Of a stretch of DNA of 64,000 nt, positions 1 through 12,579 are shown in pieces. Position 1 is the first letter of the stretch. The number at the start of each line of letters is the position of its first letter. Where the stretch lies: positions 6,279,808-6,343,807 of the forward strand of contig CM034110.1 of NCBI GenBank assembly GCA_019914945.1. Direction: 5' to 3'. Below the pieces are notes generated by a model. The model was not told the DNA's origin. It made no database searches and saw nothing but the letters and a program-made list of their open reading frames with translations. This DNA is from Typha latifolia. Taxonomy: Eukaryota; Streptophyta; Magnoliopsida; Poales; Typhaceae. The position numbers were made by a program, and so were the translations under genes.

Positions 1-1130
1 AAACGAAGGCAAAGAAAAGAAAGCCGAAGAAAGAGAATAAACATAGGAAAGTGAAAGGGAAGAAACATAGAAGTGATTGGACTTTTTTTAATGGTTAGTT
101 CACAGCATCTGACCCATTTGCTAAGGCAGGGCGAACACCAAAGCGACCCACCAAGACTACCATGGCGGTCTTTCCATTAGGGCGCTTTGGCGGCTTCCAT
201 TAGCACCTTTCAAAACACTGATAATTAATATGTAGTGCTGGACAATATACACAGTAACAAAACCTATTAAAAAACGACCTTTGTGTTTCTATTTCTCTCC
301 TTATTGACCATAGATGACACATATGGTTAGACTTATATTAGAAATGTGGAATCTAATCCATGAAAACTTGTGCATATAAGTCTCTTCCTCATGTTGCACG
401 ATGCCAGGTGTATGCCATTGAGCTGATGGCTAATGCATACAACCACCTAGAGCCAGGATTTCAAATTAACAAATGCTATAGAACAGTGAGAAGATAAAGA
501 TGTTCCACAGGTTGGAACTGGTATCCATACCCGGTAGAGCATTTCTGTAGCAAATTATGAGAATATGTGCACCTCAACCTCATCCTCATCCTTAAAACCC
601 ATATTTAATAATGGACATGTCAAAGCTAAATAAAAAGGAGAAGGGAAGAAGGAAAACACACTGCATTTCTTTCTTATGTTTTTCTACTCTCTCCTATCAA
701 CTTTTCTCTCCTCTCCTTCCTCCTTCCCTACTGGCTCTTGTAATCAAGCAGTGCAAGAATTTCTTGTTTCTCTACTAATTTTTAACCATAATATTATTAA
801 TGTTTTACGTAATCTTTTCTCAGTTTTTTCGTGTCCCTTTTCCACTACCCAATCATTGTAAATACAAAAATGTAGTAAGAAACTTGATTTGGGAAAACAC
901 GTTCTTCTGTTCTTCACCTCAATAAAAATAAAATAGAGCAAAGCCTACATCAGTGAACTAGATGCTCTACAAATTACTTCATAAAACATAAGTAATCCTT
1001 GAATCCCACTTCTTAAAACATATACTACTGATCACAATAATAGATCTAACAATCGAGAAGTTAATTCCTAGCGGGAAACATAATTACCTATTTCTTTGCT
1101 AGCCAAAGCATGCAATGGGGAAAAAAAACC
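1..1130. other. Non-coding left flank
   Basis: I see no convincing conserved coding exon here apart from the short ORF listed separately. The stretch around 660-730 is a pyrimidine-rich run. The block may be the leader intron or upstream part of a minus-strand gene whose possible first exon lies near 1.3-1.45 kb and whose coding part would lie left of the window. That is inference only. Confidence 0.4.
360..497 (+). CDS. Unrecognised 45-codon ORF
   Basis: An ATG at 360 opens 45 codons ending in TAA at 495-497. The middle reads VYAIELMANAYNHLEPGF, which has a protein-like composition, unlike the low-complexity ORFs nearby. It could be a real small gene, the last exon of something, or a fragment of a captured gene. 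I do not recognise the family. There is no splice context I can defend and chance is a fair explanation. Confidence 0.2.
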   Translation: MKTCAYKSLPHVARCQVYAIELMANAYNHLEPGFQINKCYRTVRR

Positions 1131-1229
1131 CTAGATCGTTAAAATTCGCAGTAATACATGGACTATTAAAAATAACCGTAACACGAAAGTCCCATTTTTG
1201 ATTGAAAACAAGACCCTTATATCATCATT

Positions 1230-1445
1230 GCGGATTCCCAAACCTCCGGAGAAATCGTGGCGAACAAATAGACGGAAGAGGAGGGAATGAAACGAAGAGA
1301 GAAGAGGGGCAGGAGGAAACGAACCTGATCTCGGTCGAGGTGGAGGAGCAGCTCAAACTCGAATGGAATGGAATGGAATCGAATCGAATAGAGTCGGAAA
1401 CTCGAGCGTCCTGGGGTTTGTTTGATCTCAAATAGAGTGAGGAGA
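1230..1445 (-). other. Possible 5' exon of a leftward gene
   Basis: This is a GC-richer island in AT-rich DNA. Read on the minus strand it is rich in CT and TC, as plant 5' leaders are, and contains a possible donor (GATCAG followed by GTTCGT, near 1320-1330). No long coding frame supported by a known family is present. If real, it would be the untranslated first exon of a gene reading off the left edge of the window. Confidence 0.25.
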
Positions 1446-1529
1446 GTCTTCTCTTCTCGGCTTAGGCCGCAAGAAAAGGTTGATGCTACGGAGTGAGATA
1501 CTCTGATAGCCGTCGGATCATAATTCAAC

Positions 1530-2290
1530 GGACATGTGACTACTGACTAGAGAAAGGATGGTTTTTCTAGTTTTTCTTTTTTATTAATTACATTTTAACC
1601 GACTCAACTATAGTTTTATTTAAATATTAATCAAAATTATTATTTATCAAAATATAAATATTATTTATTAAAATTATATTTTATATCACATACTAACTTA
1701 ATTACTAATTTATCCTTGATATCTATCTCATCAACCTACATTATATTAAATTAAAAATATATTCATAATAATTTTATAAAATATAAAACATATTTTTCTC
1801 ATATTTTCTTTTATTTTATGTTACATCAGAGATATTTATTACACAATTATCTCAGAATATAAGTGAGCATAATAATAGTTATTTTTGAAATAAAAAAAAT
1901 TTATTTAGAGAATAACAAAGAATAATACATATTCTAAAATTATTCTTATTTTTAATAAATAAGGCTAAAAAAAGTGTCCATATATACTTCATAATAAATT
2001 ATTTAACTATGCTACTAAACTAAATCCCCTCCGTCAATATTTTATTTAGAAACTACGAATTACTAACCTAATAAATAGATAAAAATACCTAGGTTTCCTT
2101 CTATAGTCGCTCTAAATATTAGAATCTAAATCATTTTTTCTAATTACTTCAAAATCTAGAGAGAGAAAAAGAAAGAAAGAATATTTTGTCCATCTGATTA
2201 GTTAGCTAATATTTTAATATTTTTTAACTGAATTTCTAACCGGTATACGTCAATAAAAAAATTTATAAGGGTATGCATGCAGGAAAAAAG
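1530..2290. other. AT-rich intergenic DNA
   Basis: This stretch is very AT-rich with no coding frame or RNA gene that I can support. It separates the possible leftward gene from two MITE-like elements. Confidence 0.6.
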
Positions 2291-2790
2291 AGAGGCTTAA
2301 TTACATAAATGCCACTGCAACTTTCAAAATATCATAATTGCATTACATGTGTTTTTTTTAAATATTATAATTACCATTAAAATTAATTAGTTTTTTTTAA
2401 ATTGCTAGTATGGTTAGTTTTTAACCTAATTTTTATAAGAGATTGTTGTAAAAATTGCCAAATATATATAAATAACTACAGTATTATTCTTTCTTAAATC
2501 TAAAGTGTAAAATATTTATCAACAACTTTTGTCTTCAATAAAAGAAGATAAGATAAAATATTGAATAGTTTGTGAACAATTTTAAATAATTTTTATAAGA
2601 GTAATATAATCTATTTGTGATCTTTTAAATCCAATTTTAGTTTTAATTATAATTAGTTAGATTTAACTATTGGAATGTAATTTTAGAAAGAGCACGGTTA
2701 TTTTAGTAGCAATTATTGTATTTTAAAGAAATGCAATGAATATTATGAAATTTTGAAAGTATTCAATAGTAATTATGTAAACAATCTTAA
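2290..2790. mobile_element. MITE-like element 1 with long imperfect TIRs
   Basis: The left end (about 2298-2350) and the reverse complement of the right end (about 2735-2785) share a run of matches over roughly 50 bases, including TTACATAA, CTTTCAAAAT and TCATAAT. The inside is AT-rich and non-coding. Size near 500 bp, long inverted ends and no transposase fit a miniature inverted-repeat element. I could not fix the exact ends or a target duplication, so no superfamily is assigned. Confidence 0.55.
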
Positions 2791-2837
2791 AAAATAATTA
2801 ATGGGGTAAATTTAGGGAAAAAAAGTTACTTCTTCCT

Positions 2838-3154
2838 AAGAGAGTTTTTGACCAAACCAGAAGCCTTATTTTTTTTTTCTAATTTACTATAGTTCTAACA
2901 AAAATGCTAAACTAATTAATATTTTTATTGCTAGATAATTTTTTTCTTAACTACTGAAAGATTAAGTTAAAATAATTTATATACATAAAATGCTAATTAG
3001 TTCAAAGACACAAAAATTCTAAACTGATCAGCATTGTTATTTAGGGATAAAATGCCAATTAGTTTAGTCCATTTGACAACAATAAGTTTAAGAAGTGATC
3101 TATTTTGGTAATTAAAAAATTAGAACAGGGCTAGTTTGGTCAAAAACTCTTTTA
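2838..3154. mobile_element. MITE-like element 2 (TIR AGAGTTTTTGACCAAAC)
   Basis: The sequence AGAGTTTTTGACCAAAC at 2841-2857 recurs exactly in inverted orientation at about 3133-3149, followed by further partial matches inward and outward. The enclosed DNA, about 310 bp, is AT-rich and non-coding. This is the pattern of a non-autonomous terminal-inverted-repeat transposon. It lies about 50 bp upstream of the MHX leader and may affect its promoter. The target duplication is not clear. Confidence 0.65.
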
Positions 3155-3199
3155 AGAAAGCCGTAGATTTTGGGTTCCTCGGAACAGATGGTTGTCTCG

Positions 3200-4521
3200 C
3201 ATGCACGTCTCCGCAGCCCTGAAGAGCCCCGTCAGGTGAAATATCTCTCTCTCCCCCTCACTGCGCGCCGTAGTAGATTTCTCGCTCTGCCCAGGTGATC
3301 TCATTCTCCTTCTCCCCAATCCCACTCCCATTCTCTACAATCGGGTTCTTGATTTCTTGGAACAGAGCGGTTATTTTTCGATTGGATTCGTTGCCTCAAG
3401 TCTGCTGCTGACTTCTAATCTCTGGGGGTGTGGAATGGGATTAGGTTTTGTTTTTCTTGATAATTTAGAGAAGCAACTTTCGCGATCATTAGATGTCATC
3501 TTTTTTAGCTAGTTAGTATTATCAGTTGACTTTTGGGATGGTAATTTTAAGTACTGCAGGAATGATTTATCTTGGATTTGTCCTCAATTGGGGTTGGTTG
3601 CAAAGAATTATCGTCGGGCATTGTCGGACTTTAATTGTGCAGTTCTAGTAAGTTGTTCATGATACATGAGGATTGGGACATTGTCAAATTTAGTCTTGGC
3701 TTAGTAAGCAGTAGTTCTCACCTGGTTACATGGCATAATGCTATTTATCAGTTAATCAATGGCAAGAACAAAATGCAATTTTAATATCAAATGGATTCAG
3801 CTTGTGTCTTGAGTGTGCTTTTAGAGATCCGTGCTTGTTGTTTCAGATGGAATAATATTTGATTGCAGTCAATGTTGATCAATAACATTGTGGTTTAAGA
3901 AATTTTGTGTCTTTGACTCAGTATTTGTAATACTTCTCTTAACGTTGTTATCTGATATATATGATAATTCAGATGTAGGCCCTTACCTAATTTTAACTGT
4001 TTTGTGATAAAACCCCATACAAAATTATAGTTTGTTTAAGATAAATCTGGACATAAATTAGCTATAGCATATAACAGATATTTTGTCTTTCCATTCTTTG
4101 CACCACCGTTTACTTGAAGAACAATGCAACAAAAATCTTGGAGATTTTGTTTACAGAGGCTAGTATGCTTGAAAACATGGCATTGCTTGTATCGTGTTGC
4201 TTTTAGTGTGATGCTTTATAAGTTGGTGATCATACATTACCGATGGACTCTTTATTAAACGACATCTTTTTGAAGATGGATATTGAAAAAGTCATTATTA
4301 ATTATGCCAGACTTTTTATTTTTGATGTTTTATACGATTTACCTCTCTTATGGTTAATCTTTTATGAGCTACATCAATTTCAAGTGACATTTGTAATTGA
4401 CGTGACTTTTATATGATAACAGGTATCATATAGCTGAGAGGTTATGCGACCCTTGTAGGAACTTAAAGACTGCACCAGTGATAATAAGCAGACAGCCAGG
4501 GTCAGGCCACAAGTCACAAAT
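3200..4521 (+). promoter_or_regulatory. MHX 5' leader with leader intron
   Basis: A pyrimidine-rich leader (3200-3292) ends in CCCAG followed by GTGATC, a good donor. The next credible acceptor, GATAACAG, ends at 4422, just before the exon that carries the start codon. This implies an untranslated first exon and an intron of about 1.1 kb inside the 5' UTR. The Arabidopsis MHX gene is known to have a 5' UTR intron that raises expression, so the arrangement looks conserved. The transcription start is not located. Confidence 0.6.
4444..4458 (+). CDS. Upstream ORF (MRPL) in the MHX leader
   Basis: ATG CGA CCC TTG TAG lies in the spliced leader, 64 bases before the MHX start codon and in the same frame, so its stop closes the frame before the main ORF. 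It encodes only four residues. Arabidopsis MHX also has a short upstream ORF that represses translation. By analogy this one may lower MHX output or expose the mRNA to nonsense-mediated decay. Function here is inference. Confidence 0.5.
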   Translation: MRPL

Positions 4522-7500
4522 ATGTTCTCAGATGAAAGATGTGAATCTTACTTTCTTTTCTATGGTGAAAATTTGCTTTCAAATGGAATGCGAGCTTTTC
4601 TATATATACTTTACCTTGTATACTGCTTCTTTGGATTATCTGCTATCACTGCTCGATTTTTTCGATCAATGGAGAATATTGTCAAACAAACTCGACAGAT
4701 AGTGGATATAGATCCTGACACAAATGATCAGGTCGTTAAATATGAAAAAGTTTGGAACTACACCATAGCAGACATTACTCTGTTGGCTTTTGGGACAAGC
4801 TTCCCACAGATCTCTTTAGCAACAATTGATGCAATTCAAAACCTTGGTCAATTGACTGCTGGAGGTATGGTATTTGTAATCTCATGTGTTACAAAGTTTT
4901 TCTTAATTTTTCTCTTTTTTGTTGATTAACTGATAGAAGAACGTTTGTTTGCATATTGGTTGACACATATCAATATGGTATCTATTAGTCAGTCCTTAAA
5001 TCCCTTTTGCGACTATGTTGCTCCATCTGTAAGCGTTTGCCTGGAGATAGTAATATTGTTTCATTAATTGCTAATAACAAATGTTGAAGGATTCATGTTC
5101 ATTCACATTCCCATCAAAATCTATCCTTCACGAATATTTTTTTATCAGTCAGTGATTACAAATGAAACCACTTATAAATCAGGAGTAAATGTATCAAGAG
5201 CTTGCTTGTTTTGTTCTTGAAAGTAAAACACCTGATCTTTTTTCAACAATGACATAAAAGATAACTTTGTGTTTCTTCACTTTCTTGTCATATTCATCTC
5301 TCTCTCTCTCTCTCTCTTGAAGTATGTCAAATTTATAGTAATGCAATTGTACATTGTTTTCCTTTTTTGATATGCTAGATAGCTTGATCTGTAGGTTTAG
5401 GCCCAGGTACACTTGTAGGTTCTGCTGCATTCGACCTATTTCCTATCCATGCTGTCTGTGTGGTCGTCCCGAAAGCAGGTTCCCTGAAAAAGATATCTGA
5501 CTTAGGCGTTTGGCTTGTTGAGCTATTCTGGTCTTTCTGGGCATACATTTGGCTGTACATCATCTTAGAGGTAACTTGGACATATTCTGAGGACACTTCT
5601 TCATTCTCTTTCTTCGATTTTAGTAATGCAATTCTTGTAGTTCCTTTTCAAGTTCCTATCAACTTGCATACAAATTATACTATTCATTTCTATGGGTTTT
5701 TCCTTTGTATATCTACCTACATGTGGTAGAAAATCTCTAGTCTGGTCCTGCAAATCACTTTTGTGAAGCTTTTGCTGTCTACAACCTTATACTAGAAAAT
5801 GATGAGTTATTACTCTCCATGGTCCAGGTGCAGTCGTTAGGTCAAGCTCTATGGTAGGTTAAAACTCCATACATCTTTCTTTCTCAGGGCTGCACAAGAC
5901 ATTATTTTGGAAGAAATTCAGGCGCCACTTGTACCCTGGGACTTTGTCATGGGATGAATGAGGAGGCTTGTAGCATTACAAGTAAAAGAAACTACCTATG
6001 GTATCCTGCAGTTGTGAATACATTTTATCAGTTAGAAGAACCGATCATAACCTCATGAAATTAGTATACTCTGTTTACCCATTTATTAGCATATGTGGAA
6101 TAAAGTACAACCAGTTAGCAGACTCGACATGTATATGTATGTGATGTATACTTGACATGTATATACAAAAGAAAGTTTGTATTACACTTGTTAGATAAAC
6201 ACAGACTGGAATTCTCTTCTAGAATATCAGGGATAAACACCATGGTCCTGTGAATTCTTGCAGATAGCACAAATAAATCTGATATTAAGGGTCTTGCATG
6301 TATGGCTGATGATGTATATACCTGCATCCCTACATTTCTAACCCATGTTTGATAACATGTTATTTAATTGTCCTCTTTCAAATCTTTTCAAATTCTTGTT
6401 CAAGACTGAAGCAGAAGGCTGGTGATTTTTCTTTCTCGTGCATGAAAGAATTGAAGAAATTATATGTCCTCCTTAAGGCTAGACAAATATTTGTGATAGG
6501 ACATTGTGATACATGCTACGATATATACACTTAGAGAATCATTTTTTTTTTCACTAACTTACATGTATTAGTTGTGTAAATGATGTAACAATGATGCACT
6601 TAGCCACAATTGTTTATCTGTATTGCTACTAGGAATGATAGATGTGTTATTTTTTAACATGAAGGTGTGGACACCCAAGGCGATAACCATCTGGGAGGCC
6701 TTATTAACAGTTCTACAATTTGGGTTGCTTCTGCTTCATGCGTACGCTCAAGACAGACGCTGGCCATATCTGTCTCTTCCACTGTATGCTTCATGTTCTA
6801 ATCTCCGTCTTTTTCTTCCATTCAAGGTGAAAACCTACTGTGTTTGGCCAAAATGATCTTCACGCCAAAAAAAAATATCCAAATAGATTTGTTTCAAGAC
6901 TACATACTGGTCTAGCTGTATTTTGCCAAGTAAGATACCCACCTCATTGGCCGCCTAAAAGACTGTCGGTCCAAAAGTTGCGCTACTTACAAAGTTACAA
7001 GATACAAATATAATCGCCAAATAGGATGGCCTTAATGCGTGGAGTTATTCTTTTCAGTAAATCAGTGAACAGATAGCTGACTAATGTAAAGTAGAGCTTT
7101 TACATTTTAATTGCTGAGTCGATCAACGATTAAAGGACACCATCTTAGTTCCATAGTCTCTTACTTGAATCCTGCTCCTATTGGATTGGCTTGTGGTTGA
7201 ATGAAATTGCTAATTGAAGTGATTGATAATAAGAAAAGCGCCAAGCATATTGGGGCAGAACCTATTGCATTGGATGTCTGCTGATTGGATTAACATTTTA
7301 TTAAGCATCCATGCAGACTTGGCGTCTTACATGGCAAAACTCACCTTGACTGGTGTATAGTTTGAAAACCAACCTATTTGGGTGTCATGTTGCGGCAGGA
7401 AGATTATTATGGACAACAACTCAAATCTGGCTATTGTCAATTAATCTTAAATAAAGTCCTTTATTAATACTTGCTGCATGCTATACTGTAATTAGGGCCG

Positions 7501-10500
7501 CAAATGGCAGGCCAGAAGATTGGGTTCCAGAAAATAGTACATCATCTGATCATTGTGACAAAGAATGTGATGATAGCTGTGAGACATTTCAAGTAAGCGA
7601 TGGCCAGGAGAAGAGTGTTGTTGATATATTTTCCATCCATTCTGGTAAGGAATGCTGGTAGGGAACTCCTGAAATCTTGCCGTTAATAATTTCCTGTAGG
7701 AGTCATTTTAAACACTTTAATTAGCTGTGATAGACTAACAGTTAATATGGAAAAGATTATCTCCATTTCTTTATTAAGGCATTAGAAAACGAATGTTCTA
7801 TGCCTGCTTGCCATGATTCAAAAGGGTGTGAAAGATGTCCTTTATGTACTTATATGCTAGAAATATGATTTGATCATACTGAACTTGAAGATAGAGCATT
7901 ATCTAGCAGAAAGCAGCAGAATTTCTATAATAGGAACATTATTGAACTTGAAGCTTTACTCATAGCTTATGGAAGTACTATTGCTATCTCACAAAGAAAA
8001 GATCAATATTCCAAGAAAATTAACAACAAAAAAGCATAATTCTGTAGATATGGTATGTATACTCATCTTAATTAATTAACAAATTTACCATGTCTAAACG
8101 CATATAGAAGAATTCTTTCAGGTTAGTTACTTGAAAGAGCTATCCCATGAGCACTTCTTGTTTCTCCTCTCTGAGAGCTTGATAATGAAGTCAATTTTCT
8201 TGAGCATAAAAATGAATCCAATTTCAACTTTAGTTGTGAACTTAGTTTCTTTTTCTAATCGAACTTGTGTTTGAGGTAGTCTCATTTTATCTCTGCCTTG
8301 CCATTCACTTTTCTACAGAAGATGGGTCTATCTATCTAAATTTTTTTTTCACAAGAGAATAATTTGCAGGTCTGGTCTACCAAAATGTGCCTGATGATGA
8401 TATGGCAGAATCTTCTGTACTGAAGCATATCAAGAGGAAAAATGTCAAGGAAGATTTGGATGTAGGGTCTGTTTGGAGGCAACAATTTGTAGATGCAATA
8501 AAGGTGATTTTTAGTTTATTAGCTATCATAAAATTTGTTCCTTCCAATGTATGATCTTTGTTGCTCTATGAATGCAAAGAGTTGTCTATGTGTTATTTAT
8601 TAAGCTTGTACCTGTAAGAAACTGTGGGCAATAAACTGTCCAATTTTTCATTTTCGTTGGTTCTGTTACTTCTGATGGTTTCTATCATCTTTTCTAATGT
8701 ATTTCTAGTTCTTGTTGTCATAAAGGCTGAAGCAATCTTTATCTTCTCTATATGGTGTTGTTAGGACTCTTGTATTGCCAAGAGGGTATTTTGGGATTTA
8801 TTGTCATCAGTAGCAAAATACCCATCATTAACCGGGTCAACTGATTTTTAACATGGCGTAATTCAGGAAGATACCATGCTGTTCCTTATGTTCTCTGAAT
8901 TATGTTGATGCAATCTAATAAAAGACTAATTAAATTTGGTGTTTTGCCCCATGGAAAGGACCATCTCTTAATTTTGTTTATTTACTAGCATGGATACCAG
9001 AATTTAAGGTGGAAAACTAGATATGCTGAAGTTTTTAAGTTAGTGGGAACATCAGAGGCAGCATATATTGTTATGCTCAATAATAGAGAATTAGACCTAA
9101 GGGACTCTTTTTCATTTTATTTTATACCTTTGTAAGTGGTCACATATAGTTACAACCCAACTCCTCGTACAGATGCCAATAGTTTTCGGCAGTGGCCATC
9201 TCTAAAAAAGCATTTATTGCCTTCAGTTGGAGAGCATTGAATCGAAGAAGACGGATTGCATCTACTTAAGAATGGCAAGAATATTTTGGCAATTAATTCT
9301 TACACCATGGAGACTGCTATTTGCTTTTGTGCCTCCTTGTCAAATTTCTCATGGATGGATAGCATTTGTGTGCTCTCTGATTTTTATTAGTGGAATAGCT
9401 TATGTGGTTACCAAGCTTACCGATCAGATAAGCTGTGTCACAGGTACCTTTTTTTGGCTTCAAAAGGTTGAATTTCTCTGTAGTTTCATGCGAAATTTAT
9501 TTTTCTTGGTATATGATTTTTTTTTTAATGCTCTCATACAGGAGTGAATCCTTACATCATAGCATTTACAGCACTGGCCAGTGGAACCTCATGGCCAGAT
9601 TTAGTTGCAAGCAAGATTGCTGCTGAGCGTCAAGTAACTGCAGATTCTGCTATAGCTAATATCACCTGCAGGTTATTATTTGAATTTACTTTGATTATCT
9701 CCGGTTGCATATTTGGAGACTAACAGAATCTAGAGTTAATGATCTCTGGAAAAACTCATACAAACATAGAATTAGTGTTACTGCACACCTGTATGATGAC
9801 AGTAGTCCTCGCTTATATCATTAATGTAGTAGCATAGATTTCTGGTGCAAAAAAGGACCAAAGCCTACTACGACCTTTAGGAGTTTCTAGCCAAGTCAAA
9901 TCCTAGGACCTTGGAAGAGGATGCTGCAATGAGTTCAGTTCCTAAAGTTTTAAGCTATTGCCAAGACGGGTGGGATATGAATGATGCAGTAGGATCTTAA
10001 TGATGAAAATTAGAAAACAAGACTTATTTCTTGTTATGTAAATTCCTTTTCTCTTTTTGTTTGAGTTCCTTGCCACTGCATATCTGGAAATTGCATTGCT
10101 AGGCATATGAAACAACTAAAAAGAACCTACATAAACGAACCTGTATGATCCATCTGCGTGAAAATGGAATCCTTTGTTGCCATTCCTGACTCTCTAAGCT
10201 TCATGTATTATGTCTGCTCTTGTCTTTTTTCTTCCACTTGCATTTGAAGAAAACTATCCTTTCTTCTTTCCTTTATTCCAGCAATTCAGTCAATATTTAC
10301 GTTGGCATTGGCATTCCGTGGCTGATCAACACAACATACAACTTCTTCGTTTACCAGCAACCGCTGCACATCCAGAATTCAGGAGGCCTCAGCTTCTCTC
10401 TTTTAATCTTTTTTGCGACATCAGCTGGTTGTGTTGCTGTTCTGGTACTCCGACGTCTGATCCTCGGTGCTGAACTTGGTGGACCAAAGCTGTGGGCTTG

Positions 10501-10579
10501 GATGACGGCTGCCTACTTTATGGTTCTATGGTTAGTTTTCATTGTTCTCTCTTCTTTGAGAATTTCTGGCATAATCTAA
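4522..10579 (+). CDS. MHX: Magnesium/proton exchanger MHX
   Basis: MHX exchanges protons for Mg2+ and Zn2+ across the vacuolar membrane and belongs to the Na+/Ca2+ exchanger superfamily. I assign coding exons 4522-4864, 5395-5570, 6665-6783, 7496-7644, 8370-8503, 9227-9443, 9542-9671 and 10282-10579. Phases agree throughout and give 521 residues, against about 539 for Arabidopsis MHX. The two alpha repeats are visible: [19 protein letters not shown] (about residues 87-105), and LASGTSWPD (about 391-399) in exon 7. A hydrophilic loop in the middle (exons 4-6, rich in Asp, Glu and Ser) is the cytosolic regulatory loop. Several hydrophobic spans flank both repeats, and the protein ends SSLRISGII. 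The start is the first ATG after an in-frame TAG at 4456. All splice sites are GT-AG. No sign of damage. Confidence 0.95.
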
Positions 10580-12235
10580 AGTGCATTTGTATACCAGATT
10601 GTAAGGGTCATTAGATTCAATAATCCAGGTTATTTTTTGTGGCCTTTTTGAGATGCTATCCTTCTTTTATGATATCTCCACCCATAGCTGTATTTTGTGT
10701 CGGATCTGATTGTGTTCTTTAGAATACCTGTGTATGCATTTGACCTGATCTTACATTCCTTGAAATATTTTTTAGATGGTAGTTTCACATTAAGAAAATG
10801 CAGTGCTGAATTATAACCAACCCAGGAGCACTGTAAGGAATGAAGAATTGGGGTCTCGAACACCTCTATTCTAATATCTATATCCAGAAAAAGATAAATG
10901 AAATATTCTCTCTCTCTCTCTCAGAAATTGTCATAGAATGTTGACCATAAAGATTTGTTAGTTTGATTGGAAGTACTGGTTGCTCTGTTTTTTAAGAGTA
11001 AATTAGTCTCTTTATTCCATAACCCAACTTTCTCTCCACAAAATCTGAGAATTTTTTAGGGTAAATTATCTTTTTATATACATTAGATTTTAGGAAAAAT
11101 AGTGTGTATAAAAATATAATTTTGTTGTTTGGTAGATCCAGGGATAGAATCTTGTTTCAACTAATGGTATGTATGGAATTAGGTTGACATTAAACTATCG
11201 TTTACTCGTAGAATAAGCATAATTCTTCTAGTATAAGCCTCGTTATACTTCTATATATTTAAATAATAATTTATCTTAATACTAAATTACTAATTCATAC
11301 TTCTCTCTTTTGTTAGCTTCTATCTAATATTTTTTTATTCGCCCATTGCTATTTTATCATTGAAAAATTATCATTTCAAACATTTTCTTTATCCATTTGT
11401 TAATAAAATATGATACAATCATGTACTAAAATATTTTTATTTTTTTTATTACATTAAGTGTAATAATTCCACTACCATAGCAATATACAACCAAACACCA
11501 TAGTAATTTAAACCAATATAAGCTCTCTTACGCAAGTTTGAAAAATTAGTATATAGTTAAACTAGTATCCAGAAGCGACTAAGTGATTTGATAACTTCCT
11601 GACATTGTTTTACAATTTGATACGTCAAATGATTCGGTAACACTAGCAGTGCTCAAGAGGAAAAAAAAAGGCTTATAATATTTACAAATTAAGCCCTATC
11701 TTTTTACAAATAAGTCATATTTGATATAGACTTTACGAGCAATGACTTGAAAAAAAAAACAGTGAGATGGCTCGAATCAAGCTAAATTAGCATCGGCTCG
11801 AACCCAATCAAGTCAAGTTTGATCACATAAGCTTAAGCTTGGCTCAAAATTATATTTGAACAGAGATGATCATAGCTCGGCTCGATTCAAGTGTATGTAC
11901 ATTTGGCCATTGCTATTAGTCTTCTCCGTCCTTCGACATTATCTTCCTCCTCCGCGGCCAGTTCGACTCCTAGGACTTCGGCTCGAACTTGACTCGAGCT
12001 CGATGCAGGCTTAAATTAGACTCGATCCAAAAAGTCAATGGGTCGAGCTTGGTCACTTAAACTGGGCTCGAAAAAGCCGAGCTTGACCGAGCCTAAACTT
12101 AGGCTCGACCCGATTCCAAAATTTTTTAAGAATTGAAAGAAAACGCCGCCCGCTCCTTTTTCTTGTTTCTCTCCCGATCAATATCGAAGTGAGAGAAAGA
12201 GAGAGGACGAAGTGGAGTGAGAAGAGGTGAGCGTG
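10580..12235. other. MHX-GCP4 intergenic region
   Basis: Contains a short TC microsatellite (about 10907-10921), AT-rich DNA, and from about 11770 to 12115 a stretch full of degenerate GGCTCGA and CTCGAGCTCG words on both strands. Such clusters are common in plant hAT-like non-autonomous elements, but I could not find clean ends. The last 100 bases form the purine-rich GCP4 leader. No gene is seen. Confidence 0.5.
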
Positions 12236-12542
12236 ATGCTTCACGAGTTACTCCTCGCGCTCCTAGGATTCACGGGGGACTTCGTGATCGACGAGAGGGA
12301 GCAACCGGAAGCCCTAGGTTCAGATCCTCACCAGATCCCCGATGACTATGGCCCCACTTTCAAGCTCGCCCCAGATCTCTCATTCATCCAGCCATCCGAG
12401 AGGTCCGCAAATCTCGTCTCTTTACCCCAATTTTACTGGTCCAAAATGCTGTAGCATTCGTTCAATTGTAAGCATCGATTTCAGTAAATGAAAGATTGTA
12501 GCATCGGAGTTGATCTAGAACTTGTCATGTTACTTGGATTCA

Positions 12543-12579
<37 letters not shown>

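Noticed and set aside
1202..1528. Overlapping 77- to 103-codon frames on both strands
   Set aside because: Low-complexity sequence (GGAATGGAATC-like runs) with no family similarity. Better seen as a possible leader exon.
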